Source: an uncultured Prevotellaceae bacterium | GTDB taxonomy: Bacteria; Bacteroidota; Bacteroidia; Bacteroidales; Bacteroidaceae | Reading direction: 5' to 3' | Length of the DNA: 23,949 bases | Assembly (NCBI GenBank): GCA_900543815.1 | Contig: UQST01000040.1 | Location: 1-23,949 of the forward strand | Part shown: piece by piece, positions 15,960-23,576 of the stretch | How the letters are laid out: the number at the start of each line of letters is the position of its first letter | Numbering within the stretch: position 1 is the stretch's first letter | Program-made: the position numbers and the translations under genes | Notes under the pieces: generated by a model | The model's input: the letters and a program-made list of their open reading frames with translations, nothing else | Told to the model about the DNA's origin: nothing | The model's database searches: none

Positions 15960-17399
15960 ATGTGTGAGATAATAGGAAGAAAGAATGAGATAGCAGAACT
16001 CAAACGCAGCTATAATAGCGGCAGAGCCGAGTTCGTGGCTGTCTATGGAAGACGACGTGTAGGCAAGACATTTCTTGTCAACGAGCTGTTCCATGATGAT
16101 GTGGTCTTTCATCACACGGGCTTGTCACCGTATGATCGTCAGCGCAGAGTATCTACTAAGGACCAGTTGCAAAACTTTTACTTCTCGCTCATCCGCCACG
16201 GCATGGAAGGCATCAGCCAACCAAAATCGTGGCTGGAAGCCTTCTTCTTGCTGGAGAAGTTCCTTGACATCAACGAGAATGGCAGCCGTCAAGTAGTCTT
16301 CATCGATGAGTTGCCCTGGATGGACACTGCCCGATCGGGCTTTCTCACCGCATTGGAGGCTTTCTGGAATGGTTGGGGCAACACCAGACACAACCTTATG
16401 CTCATCGTGTGCGGGTCGGCTACCTCCTGGATGCTGGACAATCTCATCAACAACAAGGGAGGGTTGTATGGCCGCCTGACAGACGAGATAAGGCTCTCGC
16501 CTTTTACACTCAAGGAGTGCGAGGACTTCTTCCATAGCCGCCACATTAGAATGAGCCGTTACAATGTGGTGCAAGCCTACATGGCTCTTGGCGGCATCCC
16601 TTTCTATATGAATTTCTTTAATCCCTCATTGAGCCTCGCACAAAACATTGATGCGCTGTTTTTTGCACGCAATGCCAAATTGGGTGATGAGTTCAACCGC
16701 CTTTTCAATTCTGTCTTCGACCACGCTGAAGAGAGCATGCAGATTGTTCGGGTGCTTGGAAGCCGCCATGCAGGATATAGCCGCCGGGAAATTGCGGAAA
16801 AGACCGGCATCAACCCTAATGGTGAGTTTACTAAGATGCTCAAGGCGCTCATAGGAAGTGACTTTGTGTGTAAATATGTGCCTTTCGGTGCCTCGTCAAA
16901 GGAAGAGCGTTACAAGTTGACCGACCCCTTCTGTTGGTTCTGGCTCCACTTTAAGGAAAGCAAGCGCGTCAGTCAGGAGGACTACTGGCAACACCACCTG
17001 CGGGAATCAGAGGTTGCTGCCTGGAGAGGTGTTGCCTTTGAGGAGGTATGCCTGCGGCATGTCAAGCAAATCAAGCAAGCTCTCCAAATCGGAGCTGTAT
17101 CCTCAACAGAGTCTGCATATGTCACCAAGGGAGATGAAAAGACTGAAGGCATGCAGATAGACCTTGTCATTGACAGGAATGATGATGTGGTAAATCTGTG
17201 TGAAATAAAGTTTTCCAAGAGTCCGTATGTCATATCCCAGGCATACGCCAGCCGTCTGGCTACCCGTCAGGAGACTTTGGAAAAGAGTGTCAGGAACAAG
17301 ACATTTATGCTTACTTATATAGGGAACTCGCCTCTCGCCGAGAATGAATATGCCGACATATTTCCCTGCCAGCTTACATCAGAGGATTTGTTTGCGTAA
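15960..17399 (+). CDS. COG1672-type ATPase with PD-(D/E)xK nuclease-like C-terminus
   Basis: A cytoplasmic protein of 479 residues. It opens with IIGRKNEIAELKR, then Walker A GRRRVGKT (30-37) and Walker B VVFIDELPW (Asp116-Glu117). The sensor-like IVCGSATSWM and LSPFTLKECEDFF follow, as in the archaeal-type ATPase_2/COG1672 group. A winged-helix segment (about 255-300, SRREIAEKTGINPNG) leads to the DUF234-like end, where Asp401 (QIDLVIDR) and Glu415-x-Lys417 (CEIKFS) form a PD-(D/E)xK nuclease-like active site. All key residues are present. Such genes are abundant and patchily distributed in Bacteroidetes; their role is unknown, with defence or mobile-element functions often suspected. The gene is visibly AT-richer than its neighbours, suggesting acquisition. 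Confidence 0.88.
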   Translation: MCEIIGRKNEIAELKRSYNSGRAEFVAVYGRRRVGKTFLVNELFHDDVVFHHTGLSPYDRQRRVSTKDQLQNFYFSLIRHGMEGISQPKSWLEAFFLLEKFLDINENGSRQVVFIDELPWMDTARSGFLTALEAFWNGWGNTRHNLMLIVCGSATSWMLDNLINNKGGLYGRLTDEIRLSPFTLKECEDFFHSRHIRMSRYNVVQAYMALGGIPFYMNFFNPSLSLAQNIDALFFARNAKLGDEFNRLFNSVFDHAEESMQIVRVLGSRHAGYSRREIAEKTGINPNGEFTKMLKALIGSDFVCKYVPFGASSKEERYKLTDPFCWFWLHFKESKRVSQEDYWQHHLRESEVAAWRGVAFEEVCLRHVKQIKQALQIGAVSSTESAYVTKGDEKTEGMQIDLVIDRNDDVVNLCEIKFSKSPYVISQAYASRLATRQETLEKSVRNKTFMLTYIGNSPLAENEYADIFPCQLTSEDLFA

Positions 17400-17555
17400 T
17401 CCTGGTCGTGCCTGTACGCCATAAAACGGCAATAACAGAAAAACGCAATGAGTGTGTCCGTGTGCCTGCTTGTGGCAGTGACACAGAGTGGCAAGATTGT
17501 GTGCGGGCGTAAATCCTTGCTGTGATGGCCAATGGTGCCGGCAAGCGGAAAGAAT
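17400..17555. other. Spacer between ATPase gene and convergent terminator
   Basis: This non-coding stretch has no recognisable gene. A small GCC/GGC hairpin lies at about 17418-17432. A minus-strand frame of 94 codons (17315-17599) overlaps the ATPase end and the terminator and looks spurious. Confidence 0.45.
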
Positions 17556-17600
17556 AATGTCCACAGGGGAGAGGCAGTGGCTTCATCCCCTGTGGACATT
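17556..17600. terminator. Bidirectional terminator between convergent genes
   Basis: A perfect 15-bp stem, AATGTCCACAGGGGA (17556-17570) with TCCCCTGTGGACATT (17586-17600), surrounds a 15-nt loop. TTTTC overlaps and follows the stem on the plus strand. It lies between the ATPase gene (+) and the M3 peptidase gene (-), where it would serve both. Confidence 0.8.
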
Positions 17601-17628
17601 TTCAGTTGTGGTCAGAAGGGGGCTGTGG

Positions 17629-19626
17629 TCAGTCTATCAGTCCGCGTCCTTTCTTGAATGACGTGTCATCGGGCTTGCGGCCGGCAAACTGCTCAAAGAG
17701 TGTCATCGGATCTTCGGAGCCTCCCTTCTCAAGGAATGTCTGCTTGAACTTCGTTGCCAAGGGGATGTTCCACACGTTGCCCGTCTGCTCGAAGAGGGAG
17801 AAGGCATCCTTGTCGAGCACTTCTGCCCACAGGTAACCGTAGTAGCCTGCACTGTAGCCGCTGGAGAAGATGTGGTTGAAGTAAGTGGTGCGGTAGCGGG
17901 GACCTATCTCGGGGATGAGGCCCATATCCTGACACACCTTGTGCTCAAACTGGTTGATGTCCACTCCCTCCACGCTCTCCAGTTCGTGCCATTTCATATC
18001 GAGGATAGAGGCAGCGCACAGTTCGGCGGTCATGAAGCCTTGGTTGAACTTCAATGAGTTGTTGATCTTATCTACAAGTTCGGCTGGAATCACCTCGCCT
18101 TTGTCATTCTTGGCATACTCGGCCAGCAGTTCAGGCTGGAATGCCCAGTTTTCATTGAACTGTGAGAACATCTCCACGAAGTCGCGCGTCACATTGGTTC
18201 CGCTCACGCTGGGGTAGGTACATTGTGTAAGCAGTCCGTGCAAAGCATGTCCGAACTCATGGAATACCGTCTGCACCTCGTCTATGGTCAGATACTCCTG
18301 CAGGTTGCCCACGTTGACGATGATAGGACGTACCATCTCGCCCTTGGCATCCACATACTGCTCACGCACATTGTTCATCCACGCACCACCACGCTTGCTG
18401 TCACGGGGCAGCCAGTCAGTGGTGAAGATGCCCAGCAGTTGTCCGTCGTTGTCGGTCACCTTGAAGGTCTTCACCTGTTGGGTGTTGTATGAGGGTACAC
18501 CCTCCAGCTCCTCCATGTTCACTCCATAGAGCTTCTTGGCGGCCAGGAATGCTCCGCGCACCACATTGTCCAGTTTGAAGTAAGGCTTTGTCTGCTCCTC
18601 GTCGAGGTCATACTTTGCCTTGCGCACCTTCTCGGCATAGTACCACCAGTCCCAAGGCTCTATCTTGCTGCCGGCAGGCAACAGGCCAGCCTTGATATCC
18701 TCGTTCATCATGGCTTGCATGTCGGCCACTTCCTCCCTGGCTTTCTTTACGGCATCGGTCATGATTCCCTGCAGGAAAGCATCCACTGTGGCAGGATCGT
18801 GCGCCATCTTCGGTTCCAGGATATAGGCGGCTGGACAGTTGTAGCCCATCAGCTTGGCCTTCTCGATACGCAGGCGCATCACATCTTGGATGAGCTGCTT
18901 GTTGTCGGCCTTGTTGCCATTGTTGCCACGGTTGGTATAAGCCTCCAGCATCTCCTTGCGCTTGGCCCGGTCGGTGGTGGAAGTCATGGCATTGGGGTAG
19001 TCTGATACGCTGATGCCGAACTTCTGCTTGAAAGCGTTGCTCTCCTCCAGGATGTTGTTGCCTATCTTCTGGGTCTTCGAAGCTATCTCGGAGTTTATCT
19101 CCTTCAGCCGTGCCTGTTTCTCCTCGCTCAGTCCCACGCCGTTGCGTTCAAACTCCTCATAGTGCTTCTTGAGTACCATCTGCTGCTCGCGTGTGAGACC
19201 GGACTGGTCACCCTTGTAGAGTTGTGCGATGCGCTCGTAGAGTCCCTTGTTGAAGGAGAGGTTGTCGCTGTGCTCTGTCATCATGGGTATGGCCAGTTCC
19301 ATCACGCTGTCCAGTGCGGGTGTACGGTCGGTCTCACTCACATTGTAGAGCACTCCCGACACCTTGCGCAGGATTTTTCCCGAGAGTTCCAGCGGCAGGA
19401 TAGTGTTGTCGAAGGTGGGAGCATCCTGGTTGTTGACGATATCCTCTATCTCCTTCTTCTGCTGTTCTATGCCCGCCTGTATGGCAGGGATGTAGTTGTC
19501 AACCTGAATCTCCTGGAATGGCGGGATGCCATAAGGTGTGTTCCAATCCGTGAGGAACGGATTCTCGCGGTTGGTGCAGGCCGAGAGGCATGCTGCTGCA
19601 ATCATAGTGGTGAATAGTTTTCTCAT
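17629..19626 (-). CDS. dcp: M3 family zinc metallopeptidase, lipoprotein (peptidyl-dipeptidase Dcp-like)
   Basis: A zinc peptidase of 665 residues that trims dipeptides from the C-termini of oligopeptides in the Dcp/oligopeptidase A family. It has a lipoprotein signal peptide with lipobox LSAC (about 14-17), so it is likely anchored in the periplasm or outer membrane. The active site is HEFGH (His456, Glu457, His460) with the third zinc ligand at Glu485 in RDFVEM. The substrate-binding GPRYRTTYFNHIFSSGYSAG follows near the C-terminus. Length fits the family (about 670-700). One oddity: the usual VE(M/F/L)PSQ reads VEMFSQ, a Pro to Phe change next to the zinc ligand. It stands alone. A near-match -7 element (TAACTTTA) lies about 32 nt upstream of the ATG. 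Confidence 0.95.
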   Translation of the reverse strand: MRKLFTTMIAAACLSACTNRENPFLTDWNTPYGIPPFQEIQVDNYIPAIQAGIEQQKKEIEDIVNNQDAPTFDNTILPLELSGKILRKVSGVLYNVSETDRTPALDSVMELAIPMMTEHSDNLSFNKGLYERIAQLYKGDQSGLTREQQMVLKKHYEEFERNGVGLSEEKQARLKEINSEIASKTQKIGNNILEESNAFKQKFGISVSDYPNAMTSTTDRAKRKEMLEAYTNRGNNGNKADNKQLIQDVMRLRIEKAKLMGYNCPAAYILEPKMAHDPATVDAFLQGIMTDAVKKAREEVADMQAMMNEDIKAGLLPAGSKIEPWDWWYYAEKVRKAKYDLDEEQTKPYFKLDNVVRGAFLAAKKLYGVNMEELEGVPSYNTQQVKTFKVTDNDGQLLGIFTTDWLPRDSKRGGAWMNNVREQYVDAKGEMVRPIIVNVGNLQEYLTIDEVQTVFHEFGHALHGLLTQCTYPSVSGTNVTRDFVEMFSQFNENWAFQPELLAEYAKNDKGEVIPAELVDKINNSLKFNQGFMTAELCAASILDMKWHELESVEGVDINQFEHKVCQDMGLIPEIGPRYRTTYFNHIFSSGYSAGYYGYLWAEVLDKDAFSLFEQTGNVWNIPLATKFKQTFLEKGGSEDPMTLFEQFAGRKPDDTSFKKGRGLID

Positions 19627-19730
19627 TATATAATTAGTTATTGGGTTGTTCGGTTGGTAAAGTTAATGCTTTTTCTTCAAGTAGCTGCCCAAAATGCCGC
19701 GCTATTATATTTCGCCCAGTCCATGAGCAG

Positions 19731-19755
19731 TATTCCCTTGCCCGAAAAGGGAATA
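19731..19755. repeat. Perfect 9-bp hairpin upstream of the DUF1016 remnant
   Basis: TATTCCCTT (19731-19739) pairs with AAGGGAATA (19747-19755) around a 7-nt loop. A second 6-bp hairpin, AGAACC/GGTTCT, follows at 19768-19787. Both lie just before the truncated DUF1016 frame, in a region with no other content. They may be leader structures of the lost gene or debris at the deletion site. Confidence 0.55.
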
Positions 19756-19798
19756 GGGCTGGCTTGTAGAACCCAAGGAACGGTTCTGTAGCCATCGC

Positions 19799-20077
19799 CT
19801 AAAGGCATCATGCGTCACCAATGGCTACCTGTTGGACTTCTATTGGAAGTTGGGACGAGACATCGAAGCCAAGCAATATACCAATACATACGGCTCAGAG
19901 TTCTACAAGAATCTCAGTTTGGACCTCAAGCATGAGATGCTTGGGGTGAAAGGGGAACTCACAAATAAACTTGCGCTATATGAGCCGGTTCTTCAGTTTG
20001 TGAGAAAGACTTGGGAGAACAATTGGGGACGTGATGCTCTGCTCAACTGGCTTGATACTATGGCAGGTAGTCCGTAG
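19799..20077 (+). pseudogene. DUF1016 (YhcG-type) nuclease-family remnant with internal deletion
   Basis: The open frame encodes two separate conserved blocks of the DUF1016/YhcG family joined together. The first is the N-terminal domain (NGYLLDFYWKLGRDIEAKQY, then YGSEFYKNLSLDLK and GVKG), where the expected continuation FS-NL-YM is missing. It jumps instead to a piece resembling the later conserved stretch around F-KT-ENGWSR--LLNFLDT (here FVRKTWENNWGRDALLNWLDT, split by positions about 19998-20060). A stop codon follows, so the C-terminal PD-(D/E)xK nuclease domain is lost. No ATG starts the conserved part; a TTG lies at 19832. It is probably non-functional. Family members form PDDEXK nucleases of unclear role, often beside restriction systems. 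Confidence 0.7.
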
Positions 20078-20087
20078 CACAAACAGC

Positions 20088-20120
20088 CAAGAGTCCGCTC
20101 TGTATAAGGGCGGACTCTTG
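20088..20120. terminator. Bidirectional hairpin terminator
   Basis: A perfect 11-bp stem, CAAGAGTCCGC (20088-20098) with GCGGACTCTTG (20110-20120), surrounds an 11-nt loop. Weaker outer pairing CACAA/TTGTG extends it. It lies between the DUF1016 remnant (+) and the end of the GH13 gene (-), so it can terminate the GH13 transcript. Confidence 0.7.
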
Positions 20121-20183
20121 TCGTTGTGGCTTCATGCCTGTTGGCAGGATGGATGTTGGCTTTGGAAATGCCGATGGTGTGCA

Positions 20184-22088
20184 TCAGAATTCCAGCACCA
20201 TCGTCTGGCGTGGGCGCAGTTTGATGTTCTGGTTGATTGCTACATTGCATCCTGTGGTCACATCGGTGGCCTTTTCGGCATTGCCTATTATTTCGGCGTA
20301 GCGCTTCACGTTGAGTTCGCCCGCTTCCTTCTGTCCATTGATTATGGTCATCACATTCTTGCCGTTATACTGGCGTGCTATCACGTAAATGCCATTGTAG
20401 GTGCAGAACTGTGTCTGGCTGCCTTTCGTTATCACCTCGTTGCCCTTGCGCCAGTGCAGTAGTCGGCTTGTCCAGTGGAATATGTCGTTCTGTGCCTTTG
20501 TCCTTCCTTCTTCGGTGAAGGCATTGTTGGTGTCGCCTGCCCATCCGCCGGGGAAATCCTGACGAACGTAGCCGTCTGTCTTTGCCTTGGTACCGTTCAT
20601 CAGCACTTCAGTTCCATAGTACAGTTGCGGAGTGCGGTTGATAGTCAGCAGCAACGCCAGAGCCTGCTTCAGCGCCAGTGTATCCTGACCTTCGCCCAGG
20701 AAGCGGTCGGTGTCGTGGTTCTCAATGAAAGCCATCACGTTCTTTGGATTGGCATACAGGTAGTCGTAGCACAGCACGTTGTATATACGGTTCATTCCGC
20801 CCCATCCGTTGCGTGAATCCTCGTTCTTCGCCTGGTTGATGCGCTCGTGGAAGGCAAAGTCCATGACCGTCTTCAGATAGCTGTTCTTTTCCGATAGCTT
20901 GCTGTCCTTCTGCCATGCGGCAGTATAGGCAGGTTCGCTCACCCATGTTTCTCCCACAGTGTTGAAGTTCGGATATTCGTTGTCGAGCGTCTTCAGCCAC
21001 AGCGCCATTCCATCACGGTCGGCATACGGATGGGTATCCATGCGTATGCCGTCTATGCCCACTGTCTCTATCCACCATTCGCTGTTCTGGATCAGATACT
21101 TCATCACGTGCGGATTGCGTTGGTTCAGGTCGGGCATTGAGGGGACGAACCATCCATCTACCGTCTCATGTAAATCTATCTTGCTGGCATAGGGGTCGAG
21201 CACAGGTGTCAGCTTGTAGGTGGTTTGCAGATACTTGCTGTTGCTTTTGGCCCTTCCGCCCGTTTTCTGGTCTTGCTCTTTGTCCAGGAGCCATTCGGGA
21301 GTGTTGAACCAGTCCTTCGACGGCATGTCGGCCAGCCAAGGATGGTTGGAACCGCAATGATTGAAAATCATGTCCATCACCACCTTCAGTCCCTTGCTGT
21401 GGGCTTCGTCTATGAGGCGCTTGTAGTCTTCGTTGGTTCCGAAGCGCGGGTCAACACGATAATAGTCGGTGGTGGCGTATCCGTGATAGGAAGAGCTGTA
21501 GCCGTTGCTGGGGCTGTCGTTCTCCAGTACGGGCGTAAGCCACAGTGCAGTAACCCCCAGGTCGGTAAAATAATCGAGGTGTTGGCGTATTCCTTCAAGG
21601 TCACCGCCATGACGCAGACTGGGAGCCGTTCGGTCGCAGGTCTTGTCACGCAGGTTCTGTAAGACGTCGTTCTTGGGATTTCCGTTGGCAAAGCGGTCAG
21701 GCATGAGCATGTAGAGCACATCCTCGTTGGTGAATCCCATGCGCTTGTCGCCAGCCATAGCACGGTCCTTCAGCTGATACTTCACCTTCTTCGTCTGTTT
21801 GCCCTGCTTGAAGCTGAGCGTCATCTCGCCAGCCTTCGCACCTTCAAGATTGAGGTAGAGGAAGAGGTAGTTGGGCGAGTCGAGTCGTGCGATGGAGTCA
21901 ATGCGCACTCCAGGATAGCTGACCTCCACTTCTGTGTTGCGCACATCCTTGCCGCATACCATCAGTTGTAGTGAAGCATCCTTCATGCCCACGTACCAGT
22001 TGGTGGGCTCTATGCGCTCTATGTTTACAGCAGCATTCATGCTCATAGCACTCATGAGCATTGCCAAGGGAACAAGTCTTTTCTTCAT
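20184..22088 (-). CDS. Secreted GH13 alpha-glucan hydrolase (SusA-like neopullulanase/cyclomaltodextrinase)
   Basis: A periplasmic-type alpha-amylase-family enzyme of 634 residues that hydrolyses starch, pullulan or cyclodextrin-type glucans. A signal peptide (about 1-19, MSAMSMNA) precedes an N-terminal beta-sandwich (about 20-115), as in cyclomaltodextrinases and SusA. The (beta/alpha)8 barrel follows, with all four GH13 regions: VVMDMIFNHCG; GIRMDTHPY with nucleophile Asp351; TVGETW with acid/base Glu380; and IENHDTDR with Asp459. A C-terminal beta domain closes the protein. It is close in length and layout to Bacteroides SusA, but no susB-G genes or SusR are near, so I do not assign the symbol. 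A candidate promoter lies 177 nt upstream, giving a long leader. Confidence 0.94.
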   Translation of the reverse strand: MKKRLVPLAMLMSAMSMNAAVNIERIEPTNWYVGMKDASLQLMVCGKDVRNTEVEVSYPGVRIDSIARLDSPNYLFLYLNLEGAKAGEMTLSFKQGKQTKKVKYQLKDRAMAGDKRMGFTNEDVLYMLMPDRFANGNPKNDVLQNLRDKTCDRTAPSLRHGGDLEGIRQHLDYFTDLGVTALWLTPVLENDSPSNGYSSSYHGYATTDYYRVDPRFGTNEDYKRLIDEAHSKGLKVVMDMIFNHCGSNHPWLADMPSKDWFNTPEWLLDKEQDQKTGGRAKSNSKYLQTTYKLTPVLDPYASKIDLHETVDGWFVPSMPDLNQRNPHVMKYLIQNSEWWIETVGIDGIRMDTHPYADRDGMALWLKTLDNEYPNFNTVGETWVSEPAYTAAWQKDSKLSEKNSYLKTVMDFAFHERINQAKNEDSRNGWGGMNRIYNVLCYDYLYANPKNVMAFIENHDTDRFLGEGQDTLALKQALALLLTINRTPQLYYGTEVLMNGTKAKTDGYVRQDFPGGWAGDTNNAFTEEGRTKAQNDIFHWTSRLLHWRKGNEVITKGSQTQFCTYNGIYVIARQYNGKNVMTIINGQKEAGELNVKRYAEIIGNAEKATDVTTGCNVAINQNIKLRPRQTMVLEF

Positions 22089-22264
22089 TGTCTTGTTTTG
22101 GTTAGGATTAATTCATTCTTGTCGGTTTCCCCACACCTTGTTCTTCCAAGGGCAGAACGGCAACGTCAAGTTTCTGCTGCCAGGCGCCCAGTGGGTCCAG
22201 AACCCAGTCTGTGGATAGTGCCACATCTTCCCCACGCGATGGGATAAAGTATGAAGCAACTACA

Positions 22265-22295
22265 CAAAGTTAATCATTTCTAAACTCATATCATC
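22265..22295 (-). promoter_or_regulatory. Candidate promoter of the GH13 gene
   Basis: The minus strand reads TAACTTTG (22272-22265), an exact -7 element. At 19-nt spacing the -33 position reads GATG, sharing only T and G with TTTG. The transcript would start near 22258 and carry a leader of about 170 nt before the ATG at 22088. That leader contains a TGGGT/ACCCA hairpin near 22190. Confidence 0.5.
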
Positions 22296-22639
22296 CTCCT
22301 GCCCTCTTTTTCTTCGAATAAATAATCAGGTTGATGCTGCGAAAGGCGTTTCTGTGCGTATATGCACCAGTTTCCTGCCTGTTTTCCCGATAAAAATGTC
22401 TTTATGCGCGTGCGTATATAGTATAAGGTACGCGCGAGATGACTGGTTGGGTAACATGTCGGACTTCGGTTTTTCTCAAAGAGCATTGAGGATGTTTTGA
22501 TGGGTGAGTAGGTCTGTTGGGGATAGGGTGGGGGCATTGGGTGAGTATTCTGATAAGGCATATATGTTGCTTTGTTGTGCAAAAAGACGTCTGCTTATGC
22601 ACATAAATATTTGTCTTGTGTAACTTTCTTGGCAAATCC
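22296..22639. other. Gene-free stretch between divergent GH13 and DUF2147 genes
   Basis: No gene is supported here. A GCGCGT...ACGCGC inverted repeat with a TATA-rich centre lies at about 22396-22436. Two overlapping minus-strand frames of 77-98 codons lack start context or family resemblance. The stretch lies between two outward-facing candidate promoters. Confidence 0.5.
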
Positions 22640-22671
22640 TTCGCTATTCTGACAGTTTCGCCTTACCTTTG
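22640..22671 (+). promoter_or_regulatory. Promoter of the DUF2147 gene
   Basis: TTCG (22640-22643, one mismatch to TTTG), a 20-nt spacer, then TACCTTTG (22664-22671), an exact -7 element. This rules out the TTG at 22669 as a start codon, because it lies inside the -7 element, and supports the ATG at 22702 with a leader of about 25 nt. Confidence 0.75.
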
Positions 22672-22701
22672 CAGGCCGAAAGTAAACAGTTAACTAAACG
22701 T

Positions 22702-23142
22702 ATGATGAAGAGAGTAATGAGCATGCTGGCGTGTCTGGTGATGGCCGTGAGCAGCATGATGGCACAGAGCGACAAGATTGTGGGCAACTATAGTGTGGTG
22801 CGCAATGGAGTGAGCAGCAAGGTGAAGGTGTTCAAGCACGGGGATGGATTTCGCGCTCAGGTGACTTGGGTGGATAACCTCAAGAAGGAGGACGGCACTC
22901 TGCGTACCGATGAGAAGAACCCCGACAAGAGCAAGCGTAGTGTTCGTGCCGACCAGATAGTGCTGATAGACAAGGTGACTTACGACGCGAAGAACAATGT
23001 GTGGACCAACGGAAAGATCTACGACCCCACCAAAGGTAAAACCTATAAGGTGAAACTGTGGTTTGACGGTGACAAGGTGCTCAAGATGCGTGGCTACATC
23101 GGTCCGCTCTACGACACCAGCGAATGGAAGAAGATAGACTGA
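22702..23142 (+). CDS. Secreted DUF2147 family protein
   Basis: A small exported protein of 146 residues. The start is the first of two adjacent ATG codons (22702, 22705), which opens directly into a signal peptide (MMKRVMSMLACLVMAVSSMMA, about 1-21, split as MMKRVMSMLAC and LVMAVSSMMA). The mature part matches DUF2147 in order: KIVGNYSVV, VKVFKHGDGFRAQVTWVDN, DEKNPDKSKRSVR, NVWTNGKIYDPTKGKTYKVK and LKMRGYIGPLYDTSEWKK. DUF2147 proteins are lipocalin-like beta-barrels of unknown role, predicted periplasmic. It has its own promoter and a strong terminator, so it is monocistronic. An in-frame TTG 33 nt upstream is excluded by the promoter. Confidence 0.92.
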   Translation: MMKRVMSMLACLVMAVSSMMAQSDKIVGNYSVVRNGVSSKVKVFKHGDGFRAQVTWVDNLKKEDGTLRTDEKNPDKSKRSVRADQIVLIDKVTYDAKNNVWTNGKIYDPTKGKTYKVKLWFDGDKVLKMRGYIGPLYDTSEWKKID

Positions 23143-23175
23143 GCAATCCCCTAAGGGAGGTTCCCAAGAATATCC

Positions 23176-23211
23176 AAAAGCTCGACTGCATGCTTGCAGC
23201 CGGGCTTTTTT
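23176..23211 (+). terminator. Intrinsic terminator of the DUF2147 gene
   Basis: A stem with AAAAGC/GCTTTT outside and CTGCA/TGCAG inside a TGCT loop ends in six T (23206-23211). An outer pairing CCAAGAA (about 23164-23170) with TTCTTGG (about 23210-23216) could extend it. It begins 33 nt after the stop codon. Confidence 0.85.
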
Positions 23212-23318
23212 CTTGGTGTGAAAAAGGAATGGAGGGAAGCAAATTAGCTTATATCTTCTCAATCTTGTAGCATTCTTCTTCCGTTGCAATTGGCTTCTAT
23301 CCTCTTGGTTCAATGAGG
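23212..23318. other. Spacer before the 23-bp array
   Basis: About 100 bases with no gene or clear structure. Base composition shifts here from the GC-rich DUF2147 unit to the AT-rich tract that precedes the DUF1016 gene. Confidence 0.45.
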
Positions 23319-23456
23319 TTTTATTGCAAAAATACCTAATGAAATGCCACAAAAGTTAGTTGTAAAATGCCACAAAAGCGCCAAACGTTTTACCGCAAAA
23401 ATCACAAATGAAATACATCTAAAATTACAAATAAAACGCCTCTAAAATTAAAAACG
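23319..23456. repeat. Degenerate 23-bp-period AT-rich array upstream of DUF1016 gene
   Basis: Six consecutive 23-nt units can be laid out from 23319, 23342, 23365, 23388, 23411 and 23434. Units 2 and 3 share AAATGCCACAAAAG exactly. Units 1 and 4 share TTTTA--GCAAAAAT-AC-AATG. Units 5 and 6 share CTCTAAAATTA/ATCTAAAATTA and an ACAAATrAAA joint. A loose common pattern is WWWtrcCnCaAAAAtnaCAAATG. There is no long identical repeat with unique spacers, so it is not a CRISPR array. The array ends about 75 nt before the -33 region of the DUF1016 gene. Confidence 0.72.
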
Positions 23457-23530
23457 AGAAGATAAAACAACATATTTTCTGTCAAATATCGGGTATTGGG
23501 AATAAAAATTCATAAGAGATGAACACTTCT

Positions 23531-23562
23531 GTTGGCAATATTCATGTTTTAGATTAACTTTG
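23531..23562 (+). promoter_or_regulatory. Promoter of the DUF1016 gene
   Basis: GTTG (23531-23534, three of four bases of TTTG), a 20-nt spacer, then TAACTTTG (23555-23562), an exact -7 element. It ends 14 nt before the ATG at 23577, implying a very short leader. Confidence 0.65.
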
Positions 23563-23576
23563 TAGAAAAATGCAAG

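Noticed and set aside
22669..22701. Upstream TTG start for the DUF2147 gene
   Set aside because: The TTG lies inside the -7 promoter element (22664-22671), so it is not transcribed; the ATG at 22702 opens directly into a signal peptide.
23319..23456. CRISPR array
   Set aside because: The 23-nt units are contiguous and degenerate, with no identical repeat separated by unique spacers of uniform length, and no cas genes are in the window.
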